DNA of 64,000 nucleotides from Pholiota molesta (lineage: Eukaryota > Basidiomycota > Agaricomycetes > Agaricales > Strophariaceae), in the NCBI GenBank assembly GCA_014925825.1, contig JACGCK010000098.1, forward strand, positions 1 through 64,000, read 5' to 3'. This document shows, in pieces, positions 1-11,325 of this stretch. Position numbers and translations under genes: made by a program. Positions within the stretch are counted from its first letter, which is position 1. Every line of letters starts with the position of its first letter. The notes under the pieces are model-generated. The model saw only the letters and a list, made by a program, of their open reading frames with translations, searched no databases and had not been told where the DNA came from.

Positions 1-707
1 TGATAAGTTCCACTTTGTTCGTGACGCTTCCCTTTGCTGTTTTCGGTGCTGATGGGCTTATGGTAAGATTCCCTGCTACGTGGCACGTTAAAATGTCTCT
101 TCACCTAATCGATTATCTCAATAGGTATGGCGCTGCTGGGTGCTATACAATGGCGTCCAACGGCTATTGAAATTCACGCTGTTCTGCATTCTATTGATAC
201 TTTTGTTTGTCTCCCTTGGTCAGTCCCATTTAACGCAAGAGGTTTGCTTGCCAACTCAGATTTCTTATTTAGCAACGATCGTTTGGCTATATATGCCATT
301 CATAAATATACTACTCTCGGTATTGCCACTATTAGGCGCGACCGTTATGACCAACCTCCTTCTATCCGCGTTAATCCTATCCCGACTCCTCGGCCATGAA
401 CGCTGGATGAAGAAGACCTTGGGTGCGCACGAAAAGTCATCGGCATCGCCGCTTCGAAGAATCATCACGATCTGCGTGGAATCCTGTGGTTTGATTATCG
501 CATGCGGCTTGTTCGTTTTGGCAGTAATTTGGCACGATAGCACACTGAATTTGTTGGCGGTTCCATTAACGTTCTTACCCCATATTTGTGTGAGTATATA
601 TTACCGGAATCAATGGGGCCTTTGCTAATCGATCTCATTTGTGGCAGGCCATCTCACCGTTTTTAATTATCATCCGTGTAGCCAGTGATATCAGCTCGTT
701 CTCTTAA
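1..707 (+). CDS. Multi-pass membrane protein, 3' part (5' end outside the window)
   Basis: Three exons read in one frame: up to 62, 125-589 and 648-707 (introns 63-124 and 590-647, GT..AG). The joined product runs ...FGADGLMVWRCWVLYNG..., followed by several hydrophobic stretches (around 170-230, 280-350, 480-540 and 560-590). The segment D-G-L-x-V-W-R-C plus alternating hydrophobic helices and short basic loops (LLGHERWMKKTLG) resembles the large family of uncharacterised seven-helix proteins of Agaricomycetes. Its function is unknown. The reading frame ends at TAA 705-707 soon after the ISPFLIIIRVA helix, as expected for the C-terminus of this family or slightly short of it. The start lies upstream of base 1. 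No signal peptide can be judged. Family assignment is by sequence feel only; the membrane character and splicing are seen directly. Confidence 0.6.
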
Positions 708-1136
708 TCCTAGCTTGTCTCCTCAAGGGTGGTAGATTAAGTATACCCTTTGCTTCATAGTCAGGACAAGCCTAAGACTACGAATAAATTCAATCCTACT
801 CCTCTAGCCTACTTTAGATCGATTCACAGTAAGATTAACTCTACCATTTAAGTCTACAAATAATCTTAAGGGGCATTGGATTGAATCCTACTCTCAACCT
901 GCTTTGGATTAATCGTACCATCTTAGTCTACAAATAATCATATTCCACTTTTATCCTACTGCAGATAGGATTGATTCTTGTTTAATCCTATCCTAACTAA
1001 GTAATCCTAGAAATCCTATTCAATTCTAATATCATCAAAGCCTACGTGGTGTCAACAGTGCTATCCTATCCTAAGCCAACTCAAAGCCTGCGTACAATGT
1101 AACAGTAACATGCGACATCACAAGTGTAACATAATC
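708..1136. repeat. AATCCTA-rich left flank of the KDZ element
   Basis: About 430 bp without a gene. It is packed with short copies of AATCCTA, its complement TAGGATT, and GCCTAC, for example around 792-812, 885-895, 940-1020 and 1128-1140. The same words recur in 5640-6060 on the other side of the transposase gene. Subterminal short-repeat clusters of this kind are common next to the ends of cut-and-paste transposons. I could not identify a precise terminal inverted repeat or a target-site duplication here. Confidence 0.5.
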
Positions 1137-2555
1137 CTACACTCCCGAGTCCACTGCCGCTGGGACCTGGATCTTGGTTACACCATCGGGTTCAAGAAGA
1201 TTGCCCTCGCCATCTTGCCAACACCATCTGTGTAATAGGGTGTAAGTCAGATCTGTTTGACGGAATAATTGAGTTATGCTTACCGTGGTCTTTTAGACTT
1301 GCGAGTTGAAGTAGAAGCTACTTCCGCACTACTAGCAGTAGGCTGAATTTCACCCATATCTTTGCGCTTCGCTGGAATGGTACGTGCCGATTTTCTGACC
1401 GAACTAGTACCGACAGCACTACCTTTCTTAGAGGCACTCGGACGGCCCCTTTTCGCTGCCTTAATAGGCCCAGGGTTCGAAGGCGCATTCGATTGCGCAG
1501 TCCTTGCCAAACTAGAGGGTAAACGTATAGTTAGAGTTTCCGTTACCAGAGATGGCGTCGGCGCGGGTGCCAGTGGCGTGGGTGCCAGAGACGACGGCGC
1601 GGGTGCAGATGCCAGAGCTGGTGCAGGCATGGGCGCCAGAGACGACGGCGCGGGTGCAGGTGCCAGAGCCGGCGTGGGTGCGGGTGCCAGTGGTGCGGGT
1701 GCCAGAGAAGATGGCGTGGGCGCAGGTGCTATAGCGGGTGCAGGCGTGGGCGCCAGAGACGATGGCGCGGGTGCAGGTGCCAGAGCCGATGTGGGCGCGT
1801 GTACGAGACTCGATGCGGGCAAGGGTGCCAGTGGTGCGGGTGCCAGAGAAGACGGTGCGGGCGCAGGTGCCATAGCGGGTGTGGGCGCGGGTGCCAGAGG
1901 TGCGGGCGCAGGTGCCAAAGACGGCGCGGGGGCGGGTGCCAGAGACGACAGTGTGGGCGCAGGTGCCGATGACGGCGCGGATGCTAGTGGTGAATTCACA
2001 GAGTCAACATGTGGAGGTGTCAAAGACGGTGGAGACGGCGCGGCGGGTGAAGTTGGGGTGAAAATAGGATCGGGTAATTCGGTGATTTCATTCTCGTCCT
2101 GCAAATCTTGAAGGTTGGCTTTGGTAAGGCAAAATAAGATCGGGTCGACTCTGCGGTTCTCCGATTCTCGAATTAATTTGAGTAATGAGAACAATTCAGA
2201 ACGTGATAGGTTTAGCGGGTTGATATCTGGAAACGTGGATAAAGGTCCAGGACCTATGTACTTGTTCCGCATAGGTAGGGACATCGCATCCCAGGGAATA
2301 CCAATTGAGCCTAAGGCATGAATAGCAAAATCTAAAGAAAAGATGTTTAGTAAATCATTAAATGAACACATTAATGCACATACCCCATGCCATAGAAATA
2401 TAATCCGTCAACAACTCCCGCACTAAGTTCGGAGTAACACTATCCTCGTCAAAAAGGGGTAGCATTGGGTACCCATTTCCTCTACACCAAATAGTCGGCT
2501 TCGCTGAGTCAGACGCTCCTGGCTCTGCTGCGACAACTTCGTTCAAGTTAATCAT
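1137..2555 (-). CDS. KDZ-element companion protein with Ala-Pro repeat and AT-hook-like tail
   Basis: Three exons on the minus strand: 2555-2384, 2331-1284 and 1227-1137, giving 436 aa in one frame. The donors (GTATGT, GTAAGC) and acceptors (TTTAG, ACACAG) are good. The first ~110 residues look folded (ISMAW-DFAIHALGSIG, PLPMRN-like, LSRSELFSLLKLI). The middle (~residues 165-340) is a long Ala/Pro/Ser repeat. The C-terminal part is basic, with KRGRPSASKKG (AT-hook-like GRP core) and KSARTIPAKRK, then an acidic WCWQDGEGN tail. I do not recognise a catalytic domain; DNA binding is an inference from the GRP motif. It is transcribed away from the transposase gene, with start codons 2 bases apart. 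Accessory proteins next to fungal KDZ transposases are plausible, but I cannot name this family. Confidence 0.55.
1540..1990. repeat. Coding minisatellite (Ala-Pro repeat)
   Basis: This tract reads GGCGCGGGTGC-CAG-type units about 27-36 bp long in imperfect tandem array. It encodes the LAPAPTPALAPAPAPSS-like repeat of the companion protein on the minus strand. Its GC-rich composition also opens long antisense frames on the plus strand that are not genes. Confidence 0.75.
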
Positions 2556-2557
2556 CG

Positions 2558-4463
2558 ATGGATGGTTCTCATACTAGAATAACTTCTGTTGACCTTGCAA
2601 AAGGAGAATGGTATGTGTACAATTTGCCATATGTTTAATGCATTATCTAAGCTTTGGACAATACAGTTTTGCCCGCACAGATTACGCTTTAGCACAGGCC
2701 CTTAGTAATGCAGAAAATCAGCGCTGGATTATGCTCAGTTATGATATATGGTGTCAATACTCCAAGAATCTCAAAACTCGCTTCAAGAAACACTTTCCAA
2801 AAATTGCACCAATTTTAGAACGCCTTCGAGGCGCTGTTCCGAAGATGCACATCAAGGGCCATGTCTTGTACTGTCAATTACTCTGGTCTTTCAATTATCT
2901 CCCTTTCTCTGGCGAAACTTGCGGTGAATCCATCGAAGGGTCCTGGGCTGAACACAATCAAACTGCTGGGAGTACTAAAGAAATGAATGAAGGTCATCGA
3001 CATGATACTTTAGACGCCTTTTTTGGATATTGGAATTGGACAAAATCTCATGAGATGGGTACGTCTTCTCTTCGTATGAGTATTCTATTTGTATGAAATG
3101 TTATTCACAGGGAAAACTCTCTATCGATTCTATACGAATTGTCTTGCTCTCTTGAAAAAGCGTGAAGCTAAATTCAATTCACTTTCTAAGAGATTTTCAC
3201 CCGAAGTTATTGCCAAATGGACAGCAATGGACATCGCTCCAAAAATTGAAGGTGACCAAGTTATCAGTGTTTACGAGGCACAGATCGGAAAAAATGGTAT
3301 GCTTCCCTTGGTAATTTTTAAATCACTACTAAATTTTCACTAGGACCACCTACTCAAGGAAAACAATACGAAAGGCTTTTGCGTGAAGAGAGCATCAATC
3401 AATTGGCAGGCATTGACTTAGGAATTGGAGATGCTCATTTTATCAATACAGGCTTGCACCTTGAAAGAGACCAGTATGTCATCGCATTCTTAGGTTATTA
3501 TTTTATATTGACCATATGGAAATGACAGGATTAATATAAAGAAAATGGTTCTGGCAGCTAAAAATATTGATACCGATACAATTTTGAAAGCACGGGCCAA
3601 GCTTCAGCGAGAAATTTTAAAATGGCGTAGTACTCAATTTGCACAGTGTCCATTGTTGCGTCAAGAACTCAAAGCCGTCAATCCTTTATACCCAGAGCAA
3701 GAACTTTTACTTCTTCCCTCGCATCTCAGCCAACCTCTGCGATCCAGCCTTGGCTTAGAGAAATACGCAAAAATCGAATACACCTTACGGGAAGGCCAAG
3801 CACACGATGCTCTTGAGAGTGTACGGAAAGCTATTCGCACATTCAATTTCAACTTAAACTTCAAGAAAGAACACGTCCGTGGACAAGGTGCAAACACTCG
3901 GGCCCAGAATTTTCTTAGAACATTGACCGCAGAGAAGATATCTTGTGCAGAGAAATATCGCGTCTCCCGAAAGGCCCTTCTTTCACTTGGACTATCACCA
4001 AATGACACCATCTTTCAAGAACTCCTTGATACTCAGCTGTGGTCAAAGAACTCTGCTGCACCCCTCAAGCTTGGAGATTCTCATCTGGATGATCCATGGT
4101 TCTGGACTGTTGGTCGTCCATCTGGCCTATCGGATGAGGATGAAAAGGATTGGAACCTTGAAAGTAAGTTGATATTTTATTACTGTCCATTACTTGTTAA
4201 TAAGTGTTCTAGTGGATCGCGTCAAATGGTTTCGTGATCGCGCTGCATGTCAGAGGTCGCATGAGGAAAAAGAAATTCTGGAGGAAGAATTCAAGCGTAC
4301 CATTCGATCTTTCGAGCGCTTACAAGAGGTGTGGACAGACTTGGGCAAAAAGGAGGATGTCAAGTCAGGAAAAGCTAATTATGCATTTCAGCATGCTGAA
4401 ATGTATGGGAAGTTGGCATCAGATTGTCAAGATTTCTTTAAAAGAGCACTTCTAAAAAAGTAG
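2558..4463 (+). CDS. KDZ (Kyakuja-Dileera-Zisupton) transposase, N-terminally truncated
   Basis: Six exons join in frame to 548 aa: 2558-2610, 2667-3058, 3111-3296, 3344-3473, 3529-4163 and 4213-4463. All introns are 47-56 bp with GT..AG ends. The product carries the core of the KDZ transposase family: VDLAKGE followed by DYAL, then LSYDIWCQYSKNL, then KMHIKGHVLYC and GETCGESIEGSWAEHN. The usual G.tL..R basic segment and the C-terminal coiled part (EEEFKRTIRSFERL.EVW) follow. KDZ proteins are normally much longer. The CxC-type zinc-binding N-terminus and several hundred residues before VDLAKGE are absent, and the divergent companion gene begins 2 bp upstream of the first ATG. Every downstream splice site is intact, so the truncation looks recent or the protein still has a use. 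Cut-and-paste transposition is the family role; this copy is probably inactive alone. Confidence 0.75.
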
Positions 4464-5639
4464 TAAGATGTAATACAATATCTAGTTTATTCATAGCTAC
4501 GAACAGACGATATACTGCTTGTCGGTCTGGAAGCGGGGCCATCGCGGACGCGTCGAAGGTTGGGCGATGTTCGGAGATTGAAACTCCGCTTGAAAAGGGA
4601 AATCAACCAATCACTTGGTATTGATTAACTGTACACCTCTCACCGCATCACCACTGCCCTCTCCCGCACACCACCACGCGCCGTGTGCCCCTCCCCCATC
4701 AAGGGATGTGGGCCGGCCCCTATGACGATTCGCGCGAGTGGGCGCCCGCTAGCGCCGGATACGTCGGTGGCCATGGCATCCCAGGAAAGGAGGTAAGTCG
4801 GCCCCACCCGTCCAGAACGAGTGACGGGCGTTCGACGGCGCATGATGAAATACTCGCATGGATGACGACGGCGCCCGACTGACGACGACGTATGGATGAC
4901 GGCGCAGGAGATGGATCACGCATGAGCGACGACGGCCCGTGACGCATGGACGGCGCACCGACGCACGCACGACGGTCGACACGGACGAAGCAACTGCCAT
5001 CCCGCACGTTCGAGACACCGCACGACCGATGCCTCACGTTCGATGACGCCGCACGGCTGACGACTGCAATGCAAGACCGATGGACGGCAGAAGCCATCGC
5101 CGGCCACTGCCGCCTCCGCCCTTTACGGCGAACGATTTACAATGAACAAGGCCCCTGCTCGGACACCGTATTATACACGTTTTCTTGCACTGTACATCAC
5201 CCACGACCACTGACCGTCGCCTCCGCCATACCCATTCACTGCCACCCTCGACGCGACCACTACCGTCTCCATAACAAGATGAGCGCTGCACTTGCAGTGT
5301 TCTGAAATGTGGAGACGCAATATGGTCGATGTCTCCTGATCCCCACCCTATCACAGACCTGTGATGCTGATCTACCGTGCAGGACGCCTTGGCCGTCCAC
5401 CGAATTGATTCCATTGTCAGGAAATGGATCAAGGCCAGATAGATACTGCCTTATTGTAACGTAGTACTACAATTGTCATGGGCCATGGCGTAGGTGCCCC
5501 TGCAAAGTCATGGCTGTGGGCCTGTGGCTCGGAAATACAACTATATAAGACCCAGCTGGTAAATTCAGCGACGCCTTCCTCCCACATCAGACCATCACCA
5601 TCCAAACTGATCACTCCCTTATTAAATTTGCTCTTTTAG
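4464..5639. other. GC-rich low-complexity stretch, no gene supported
   Basis: From about 4640 to 5100 the sequence is rich in GACGACG, GCATGGACG and related words, so long frames open on both strands with Arg/Ser/Ala-biased composition and no domain. Part of 5100-5440 is Pro/His/Arg-biased in the same way. A similar composition is seen at 53240-53430 inside another mobile element. I see no splice-consistent gene. Confidence 0.4.
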
Positions 5640-6060
5640 CTTGGTTGCCTGAAGCCTATGCATTAGTCTATCTGAAGCCTACATATAAAGCCTATCCAAA
5701 GCCTACACATAAGCATATACATAAGCCTATCCTGTTGTAGGATACATGTATGCATAGGCTTACTTTCCGCGCTATATCTCACATCTGTAGGATTATGTAG
5801 GATTGTTAGCGTACCTAATTGAATAATCAACATTAGGATTACATTGGATTACAATAGACTTGTTTTTTTATACGCTTAATCCAGGCTTAATCCTACTGTT
5901 TGGCATAGCCTATCAACTTGGATAATAATCCGAAGGAAATCCATAGGATTAAGTAGGATTAGAAGTCTACTTCGTCAGACTACAATAGACTTGATTCTGT
6001 TATACACTGGGAACAGTAAGACGTAGGCTCAATCCCACTGCCCTTTGGACCCCAAAGTAG
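5640..6060. repeat. TAGGATT/GCCTA-rich right flank of the KDZ element
   Basis: Clusters of AAGCCTA, TAGGATT and ATTACAATAGACTTG occur here; the last appears near 5846-5862 and again near 5976-5992. The word content matches 708-1136 on the other side of the transposase gene. No coding sequence is visible. Confidence 0.5.
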
Positions 6061-7135
6061 GATTGAGCGCACGAGTTGAGACAGGTGGTGTAGCCAATGG
6101 GCGGGCCCCGTCTTCAACGAACGTACCTATGTCGACGACCGAGGGTGGAGAAATGAATGGATCCCAACTCCCGCCTCTTCGGTTCGCTCCTCCCAGACCG
6201 CCTTCAACCACGTTGACGGCGTCATATGTGCATTCCGATGGCACTTTGACTGAATAAGCCGTCAAGACTTGATAGAATTGATGATTCGAATGTTTATTAT
6301 CGTCCTCCTTGTCCAGGAAACCGAAAATTCGTCCTCCACATCTGTAAAATCTACATCTATCTACATCAAGTTATCGTAGCTATAAGAGAATAGTTTAGAA
6401 ATGTCCTATGTATGTCGTCTATGATGTGATTGTTTCCATAAAATACAAGGAATGGTAGACCCCGTTCCAGAAGGTAACTGGTATGATATCGCAAAGAAGA
6501 ACGAATGACAAATCGATCTGATTGATGGTCAGAACAACGAAGAAAGATCTATGTAAAGCATGAAACGTCAAAAGCGCACGAAATGTCAGCGAAGAGAAGC
6601 AAAATGCGCGACGACGCGCCCATCGCCCTTCATCACAAGTTGGATGCAGGCTCACAGCCTGCACGGTAACCACCAAGGTGTTCGTAGACTGATCTATCGT
6701 CTTTCGAGCTCAATAGCTACTTTGACTCGACCGCCTCTTCAAACGACGGCTGGAGCTTTTGAGCGAGAAGCTCTTGAAGCTGCCGAAGAATGAGTTGCCT
6801 TCTGGTCGAAGTTGATGCTGCGGTGCCTATCAACGAGTAAAGTTAGAGACGGGACAATAACAGAGGGAACAAGAAGTAAAGGAGTGAATAGAAGAACGAT
6901 GAACAAATATAAGAAAAGACCCTCAAATCAGCTCTGGGGTCTATGATAGAAACGTGTGCATCGTCCAATAAGGAATTAAATACCCAGGAATGACGGTAGC
7001 ACATATGGTGTGCTTATAAGAAATGGAAGGCCGTGATCCAAAAATAAAGGGCCCATTGCCCAATAGAGGCAAAAAGAGTCGCAAAAAGGCAACCACAAAG
7101 GCTATGCTCGAAAAGAAGAAAAGAAAGAAGAAAAA
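6061..7135. other. Intergenic, no gene supported
   Basis: Only short frames of biased composition occur here, none with a recognisable domain or splice pattern. An A-rich run with lysine codons (7060-7140) overlaps the 3' flank of the following minus-strand gene and may be its 3' untranslated region. Confidence 0.4.
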
Positions 7136-8023
7136 TCAACGACGTACAATGACAGTTGCACCCGGAGGTGGGAACACAACGTGTCCCCCATTACCGTACG
7201 GCAGCACCAACGTCTGGCTGGTGTGCGCTGGCACTGGCACCGGACTATGCATCATCGAATGTGACCGCGAAATCGACCTTGAACGTGAATGGGAAGAATG
7301 ATGTGAATGCGAACGGGGCGATGAATGGTGTGTGTGCGCCGAAGGCCCATAGGGTGAGAGCGTGCCAGTTGCTGCGGTCGTATAGCCATAGGGTGTCAAG
7401 ACGGGTGCGGCGGAAGTCGGATACACGATCTGTGCAGGCTGCGCGAGCTGTCTTTGTTGTGCGGGATGTCCACCGGAGTATGGGACGAAGTACGATCCGG
7501 CCGAGTGTGGCGGTGTGCTATACGATCTAGTCATCGTCGAGCCGGAATGCATCGATACCGTAGGCACATATCGAGTGCCCAAGTCCCCAGAAGATTGGAG
7601 GGACGTCTCGGCTGTTGACGGACTTGCGTGGTGGCTACGTGATCCACTGGTGTGGTGGTGCCCGTGCCTCCTACTGCGTTTCCTGGACGACGCTGCATAT
7701 GGAGTAGTGTACGTCGGCGACGCCATCGGTTGTGCCATTGGATAATACCCTGGATATGCTGGTTGAGGATAATACGTTTGAGGCTGTAGGTAAGGGCCTT
7801 GTGGTTGAGGATACGCTTGAGGATGGAACCCTCCATGCGGCTGGGCATAGTAGGGCGGAGGCGATTGTACACCAGCGTTCGACAACGAGTCAGAAGGCCG
7901 CAGCTCAGGTTCGTAAGGATCGACGAAAGGGTGTTGAGCATTATTCTCGCTCCAACGCGCGATACCAGCGAGCTTGGCGTTCTGCCGGTCCCGAGCCTCT
8001 GGCGAGAAATCGTAGGTGGTCAT
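7136..8023 (-). CDS. Low-complexity Pro/Tyr/Gln/His/Ser-rich protein
   Basis: This is a single-exon frame of 295 aa from ATG at 8023. The N-terminus (MTTYDFSPEARDRQNAKLAGIARW) looks conserved and folded. The rest is disordered: a PQAYPQPQGPYLQP-type Pro/Tyr/Gln stretch at about residues 65-105, a basic RKRSRRHGHHH patch near 115, and a His/Ser-rich run (HHSSPRSHSHHSSHSRSRS) near 230-250. The end is a smooth hydrophobic GGHVVFPPPGATVIVRR. No signal peptide or membrane helix is evident. Proteins of this style are common in Agaricomycetes and have no assigned function. Antisense frames over the same interval are shadows. Confidence 0.65.
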   Translation of the reverse strand: MTTYDFSPEARDRQNAKLAGIARWSENNAQHPFVDPYEPELRPSDSLSNAGVQSPPPYYAQPHGGFHPQAYPQPQGPYLQPQTYYPQPAYPGYYPMAQPMASPTYTTPYAASSRKRSRRHGHHHTSGSRSHHASPSTAETSLQSSGDLGTRYVPTVSMHSGSTMTRSYSTPPHSAGSYFVPYSGGHPAQQRQLAQPAQIVYPTSAAPVLTPYGYTTAATGTLSPYGPSAHTHHSSPRSHSHHSSHSRSRSISRSHSMMHSPVPVPAHTSQTLVLPYGNGGHVVFPPPGATVIVRR

Positions 8024-10024
8024 GGCGCAGGAACGAGTGGGGAAAAGGGAACTCTAGAAGTAGGAGATATGCAAGTGTATATATAGCGGAGCGGCCAGCC
8101 ACCTAGGGTTGCAATAAACGGGAAGAGCAGGAAAAACGTCGGCGATGTCCAGGTATTCCAAGTGCAGTAATTCCCCGATCGATCGTTTGAGACGGGGAAA
8201 TAGGCAAGCACAGCTAAGATGTGCAAACGTCTATGAGTAGTGAGGCACTGGGATACAACAGTGGCTGATCTGAGGGTATTATAAGAGCTGCGCTGAGCAA
8301 AGTGTCGGATTGATGTACTTACAAAAAATGGCTCGATGCGACGATAGCCTTTTATGGGTCGGAAGGTCCGTTGGGCTGTGGGCTGTGGGCTGTTGTGGGC
8401 GGCAGTGAGAAACCTATGACCCAAGTATAGTCAGATAGATGATGTGGGTTCTGAGTAGCAGAAGTAACGATATGGATGAGAATGAGGATAGGGATAGATA
8501 GACTAACCTGTTCTTCAACTAAGCCGCAAACATACCCCCTGCCTGTAATCGTATGTCGAAGCTCGCCAACTGTCCAAATCGAGGTTTCCCGTATGTATCA
8601 GCGCAATATTAGATGGTAGTGCTTCAATGGCCCAACCGCCAGCAGGCCTCTAGAGGTTCGGGTGAAGCAGGAGGTGAGTTGAGTCAAAAAGCGTCCATTT
8701 TCGCTGTTGTCACCGTGTCGGCGTGGCCATGAAATCATGATGGAGATATGAATGATGTTGAAACAGTCAATTGATTATTGAGCCGAGCGCCTGGACCAAG
8801 CGGGTGTTGAAAGGCGTGCGGCATACGCCCCGGCACATTGTCAAGCAGAACGCATGCAGTATGAACCGTACGGAAATAACTGCTGTATTTTTTTAACATA
8901 TACTCTCTGGGTCCGAAGACATATTTCTCCGACTAAGTATACTTACTAGTATCTCGATGTTGAAAATGACATTGCAATTGCATTTGCAACCAGGCTGATG
9001 AGCGGACTGACTCCGACTCGGAGTCTCAGGCGGCTCGTTCTCACATCAGATTGCAGAGATTAGATTAGATGGCTAGATGATCCTTTTTGTGCCCTTTGTT
9101 CAAATGTTACAGCGGTTGATCTACATTTACTTTCCTATCTCTATCAATAATATGTGGACACTTCCACGCCACCTCGCCGGATTCTTCTTCTCCCAGATTT
9201 CAACAACTACTTTCCACCCATTCAATAACCACGCTTTCAACGAATCAACTCTTTCCAACGCGTTCACTGCTATTACCAAATATTTCATCTGTTCAATTAT
9301 AATTAAAGAGCCGTCAGTGAAGTTGTTAGATAGGACGTAACATATGAGAGCAAAGATAGATAATTATCTTTATAAGATGACATCGTCTTTCTGCAATGGA
9401 CTTCTAACTGTCCTTGCGAACAGAAGGCTCTCGGCGCAGTTATTGTATCCTGATATGATTATGGCTAGATCAGTTCCTCAGTGGTTCTGATGGTGCACAA
9501 TGGGTACCCTCATTCAATTCTGACTCATTCTGACTCGAAAGGGACAGCTTCGTTCACGATTATGGCTTCGCAAGTCCTTAAATTAGGTACATCGGGTTTA
9601 CTGGGCACACCTGAAATACATCATGATTTTGTCATGATTGAAGCAGGAATGTTTCGGGCCGTTATTTGCCCATAAATTATTGAATCATTTGACACTATGT
9701 CCTCAGTTACTAGCTCAGTCTCATAGTCGGTACAGTAAGAGTCAGTAATTCTATCCCTGAGAAATTAAAAGACTCGTATACTCGATCTTGCTGGTAAGGA
9801 ATATCGAGCTTCCATTCTTAGGCGTGTTAAGGTTCCATCTGCTGACGCAGATGTGTACATGCCAATCTTCTTCAGCGTTTTATTTCTTCCGTATCGGAAC
9901 CATCTATCCGGCCATGAGAAAGAAAGAAGATCGAAATACACATATTACTAAACCATAGGTATAAATTTGCGTCGCTTTTGAGAGTTAGACCCACCATCCC
10001 TCCATTCCAGAATTTGATATCAAA
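8024..10024. other. Intergenic, about 2 kb, no gene supported
   Basis: Upstream (5') region of the minus-strand gene at 8023 and of the plus-strand GST at 10025. Short frames at 9077-9340 and 9481-9675 have no domain or splice support. Confidence 0.4.
9960..9966 (+). promoter_or_regulatory. TATA-like box before GST copy 1
   Basis: TATAAAT lies 58 bp before the GST start codon at 10025, a plausible core-promoter spacing for a basidiomycete gene. Seen directly; function is inferred. Confidence 0.4.
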
Positions 10025-10880
10025 ATGGTTCTCAAGCTATACGGATACCCCATGTCAACCTGCACTCGTCGGGTCGGGATAATTCTCTACGAGAAGAAGG
10101 TCCCCTTCGAGATCGTTCCAATTGACATCTCGAAAGGAGAGCAGAAAAAGCCAGAATATCTAGAGAAACACCCTTTCGGCGTCGTCCCTTATATCGTGAG
10201 ATGTTTTGGCTCATACGCTCATCACCGTTGATTGACGATTATTTGAGGACGACGATGGATTTATTCTCTACGAGAGCAGGGCCATCTGCCAATATATCGA
10301 GGCGAAATATCCAGACCAGGGCACAAAGCTCATTCCCTCCGATCCCAAGGCCTACGCGCTGTTCCTTCAAGCGGCGTCGACTGAGACGACTCACTTCAAC
10401 CACTATGCCGAGAGCGCTGTCGTAGAGAAGGTTTTCAAACCGTGCGTCCTTATTCATAAACAAAACTTCAAGTTGATACTAAACTATCTCTACAGTATGC
10501 GCGGAGGAACAACGGACGTAGCCGTATACGAGAACCTGCTCAAAGGTTTGAACACCAAGTTAGATGTATATGACAAGATTCTGAGCAAGCAGAACTACCT
10601 TGCTGGCAACGTAAGTGTGTCATCAGTTCATTCGATATCGACGTGACGAGCTGTCATTAGGAGCTCACGCAGGCGGATCTATACCACATTCCCTACGCTG
10701 TCATGCTCGGCATAGCGGGAAGCGATCTCATGACATCGAAGCCCAACGTCAAGAGGTGCAGTATTCTGTTTTCCTCCACGTTCCCACATTCTCATATCTC
10801 ACCCCAAAAGATGGTTCGAAGAGATAAGTGCCCGACCTTCGTGGCAGGAAGTAAAAGGGGGCGTCAAAAGCAGTGTCTGA
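10025..10880 (+). CDS. Glutathione S-transferase, phi-like, copy 1
   Basis: Five exons (10025-10195, 10248-10441, 10496-10610, 10661-10755, 10811-10880) give 214 aa, the usual GST length. The N-terminal thioredoxin-like domain starts MVLKLYGYPMSTCTRRV; the Ser of S-T-C-T-R-R is placed like the catalytic serine of phi-type GSTs. VVPYIDDDGFILYESRAI holds the cis-Pro and the Glu-Ser pair that binds the gamma-glutamyl part of glutathione. The C-terminal helical domain follows (LDVYDKILSKQNYLAGN, LTQADLYHIPY, KPNVKRWFEEI). The enzyme should conjugate glutathione to electrophiles, or reduce peroxides, in the cytosol. Wood-decay fungi have many such enzymes for handling plant extractives. It forms a tandem pair with the gene at 11326, with the same intron positions and phases, so the pair arose by duplication. 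No signal peptide. Confidence 0.9.
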
Positions 10881-11325
10881 TGGTTCAAAGGCTTGAGACC
10901 GTGTACGATAGTCTGGACATCCTGGATTTTTTGATCGAAGAAGTACGTCGAATACATGAGAATCGATATATACAAACACGTTGTAGTCTTAAAATTGAGT
11001 CATACGTTATTCAAAAACATCTCTGCTCGCTGGCTTATAACTTGAATGGGTCAGATTATTAAATTCTTATATGACGCAGACTCTGGAAGCAAGGATCAAT
11101 ACAATTTTGCCATGGGTAGACCAACCAAGTGCCTCCTCCGACATGAGGTCGACGTCATAGCGATCGCCGCCAAGCGACGTCGGTCCTCGATCGATTGATC
11201 AGGCACGTTTTCAAGTAGATGCGGTCATGGTCGGAATTCTAGACAAGGTTCCACATTTGCTTGCCTACATACGAGTTTTCTATCCCATCAACACACCCGA
11301 AGTCTGCTTTTCGAAGAAACACGAA
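10881..11325. other. Spacer between the tandem GST genes
   Basis: 445 bp with no frame that can be supported. It should hold the 3' end of GST copy 1 and the promoter of copy 2. I see no clear TATA element. Confidence 0.4.

Larger units (their letters stand above)
708..6060. mobile_element. Candidate degenerate KDZ DNA transposon
   Basis: The boundaries are approximate and taken from the two AATCCTA/TAGGATT-rich tracts (708-1136 and 5640-6060) that bracket the truncated transposase (2558-4463) and its companion (1137-2555). The left tract begins near CTTAATCCTAGC and the right one ends near GTAGGATTGAGC, which are roughly inverted relative to each other. No 8-bp target duplication was found. 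The stretch 4500-5440 may be a later insertion. Confidence 0.4.

Noticed and set aside
1362..2111. 249-codon plus-strand frame rich in Gly/Ala/Asp
   Set aside because: It is the antisense of the Ala-Pro minisatellite in the companion gene; the composition is fully explained by the repeat.
4640..5432. Several overlapping Arg/Ser/Ala frames on both strands
   Set aside because: Low-complexity GACG/GCATGG repeats; the frames overlap each other and carry no domain.
6029..6265. 78-codon minus-strand frame (and its antisense)
   Set aside because: Short, unspliced, no recognisable motif; lies at the edge of the TAGGATT-rich tract.
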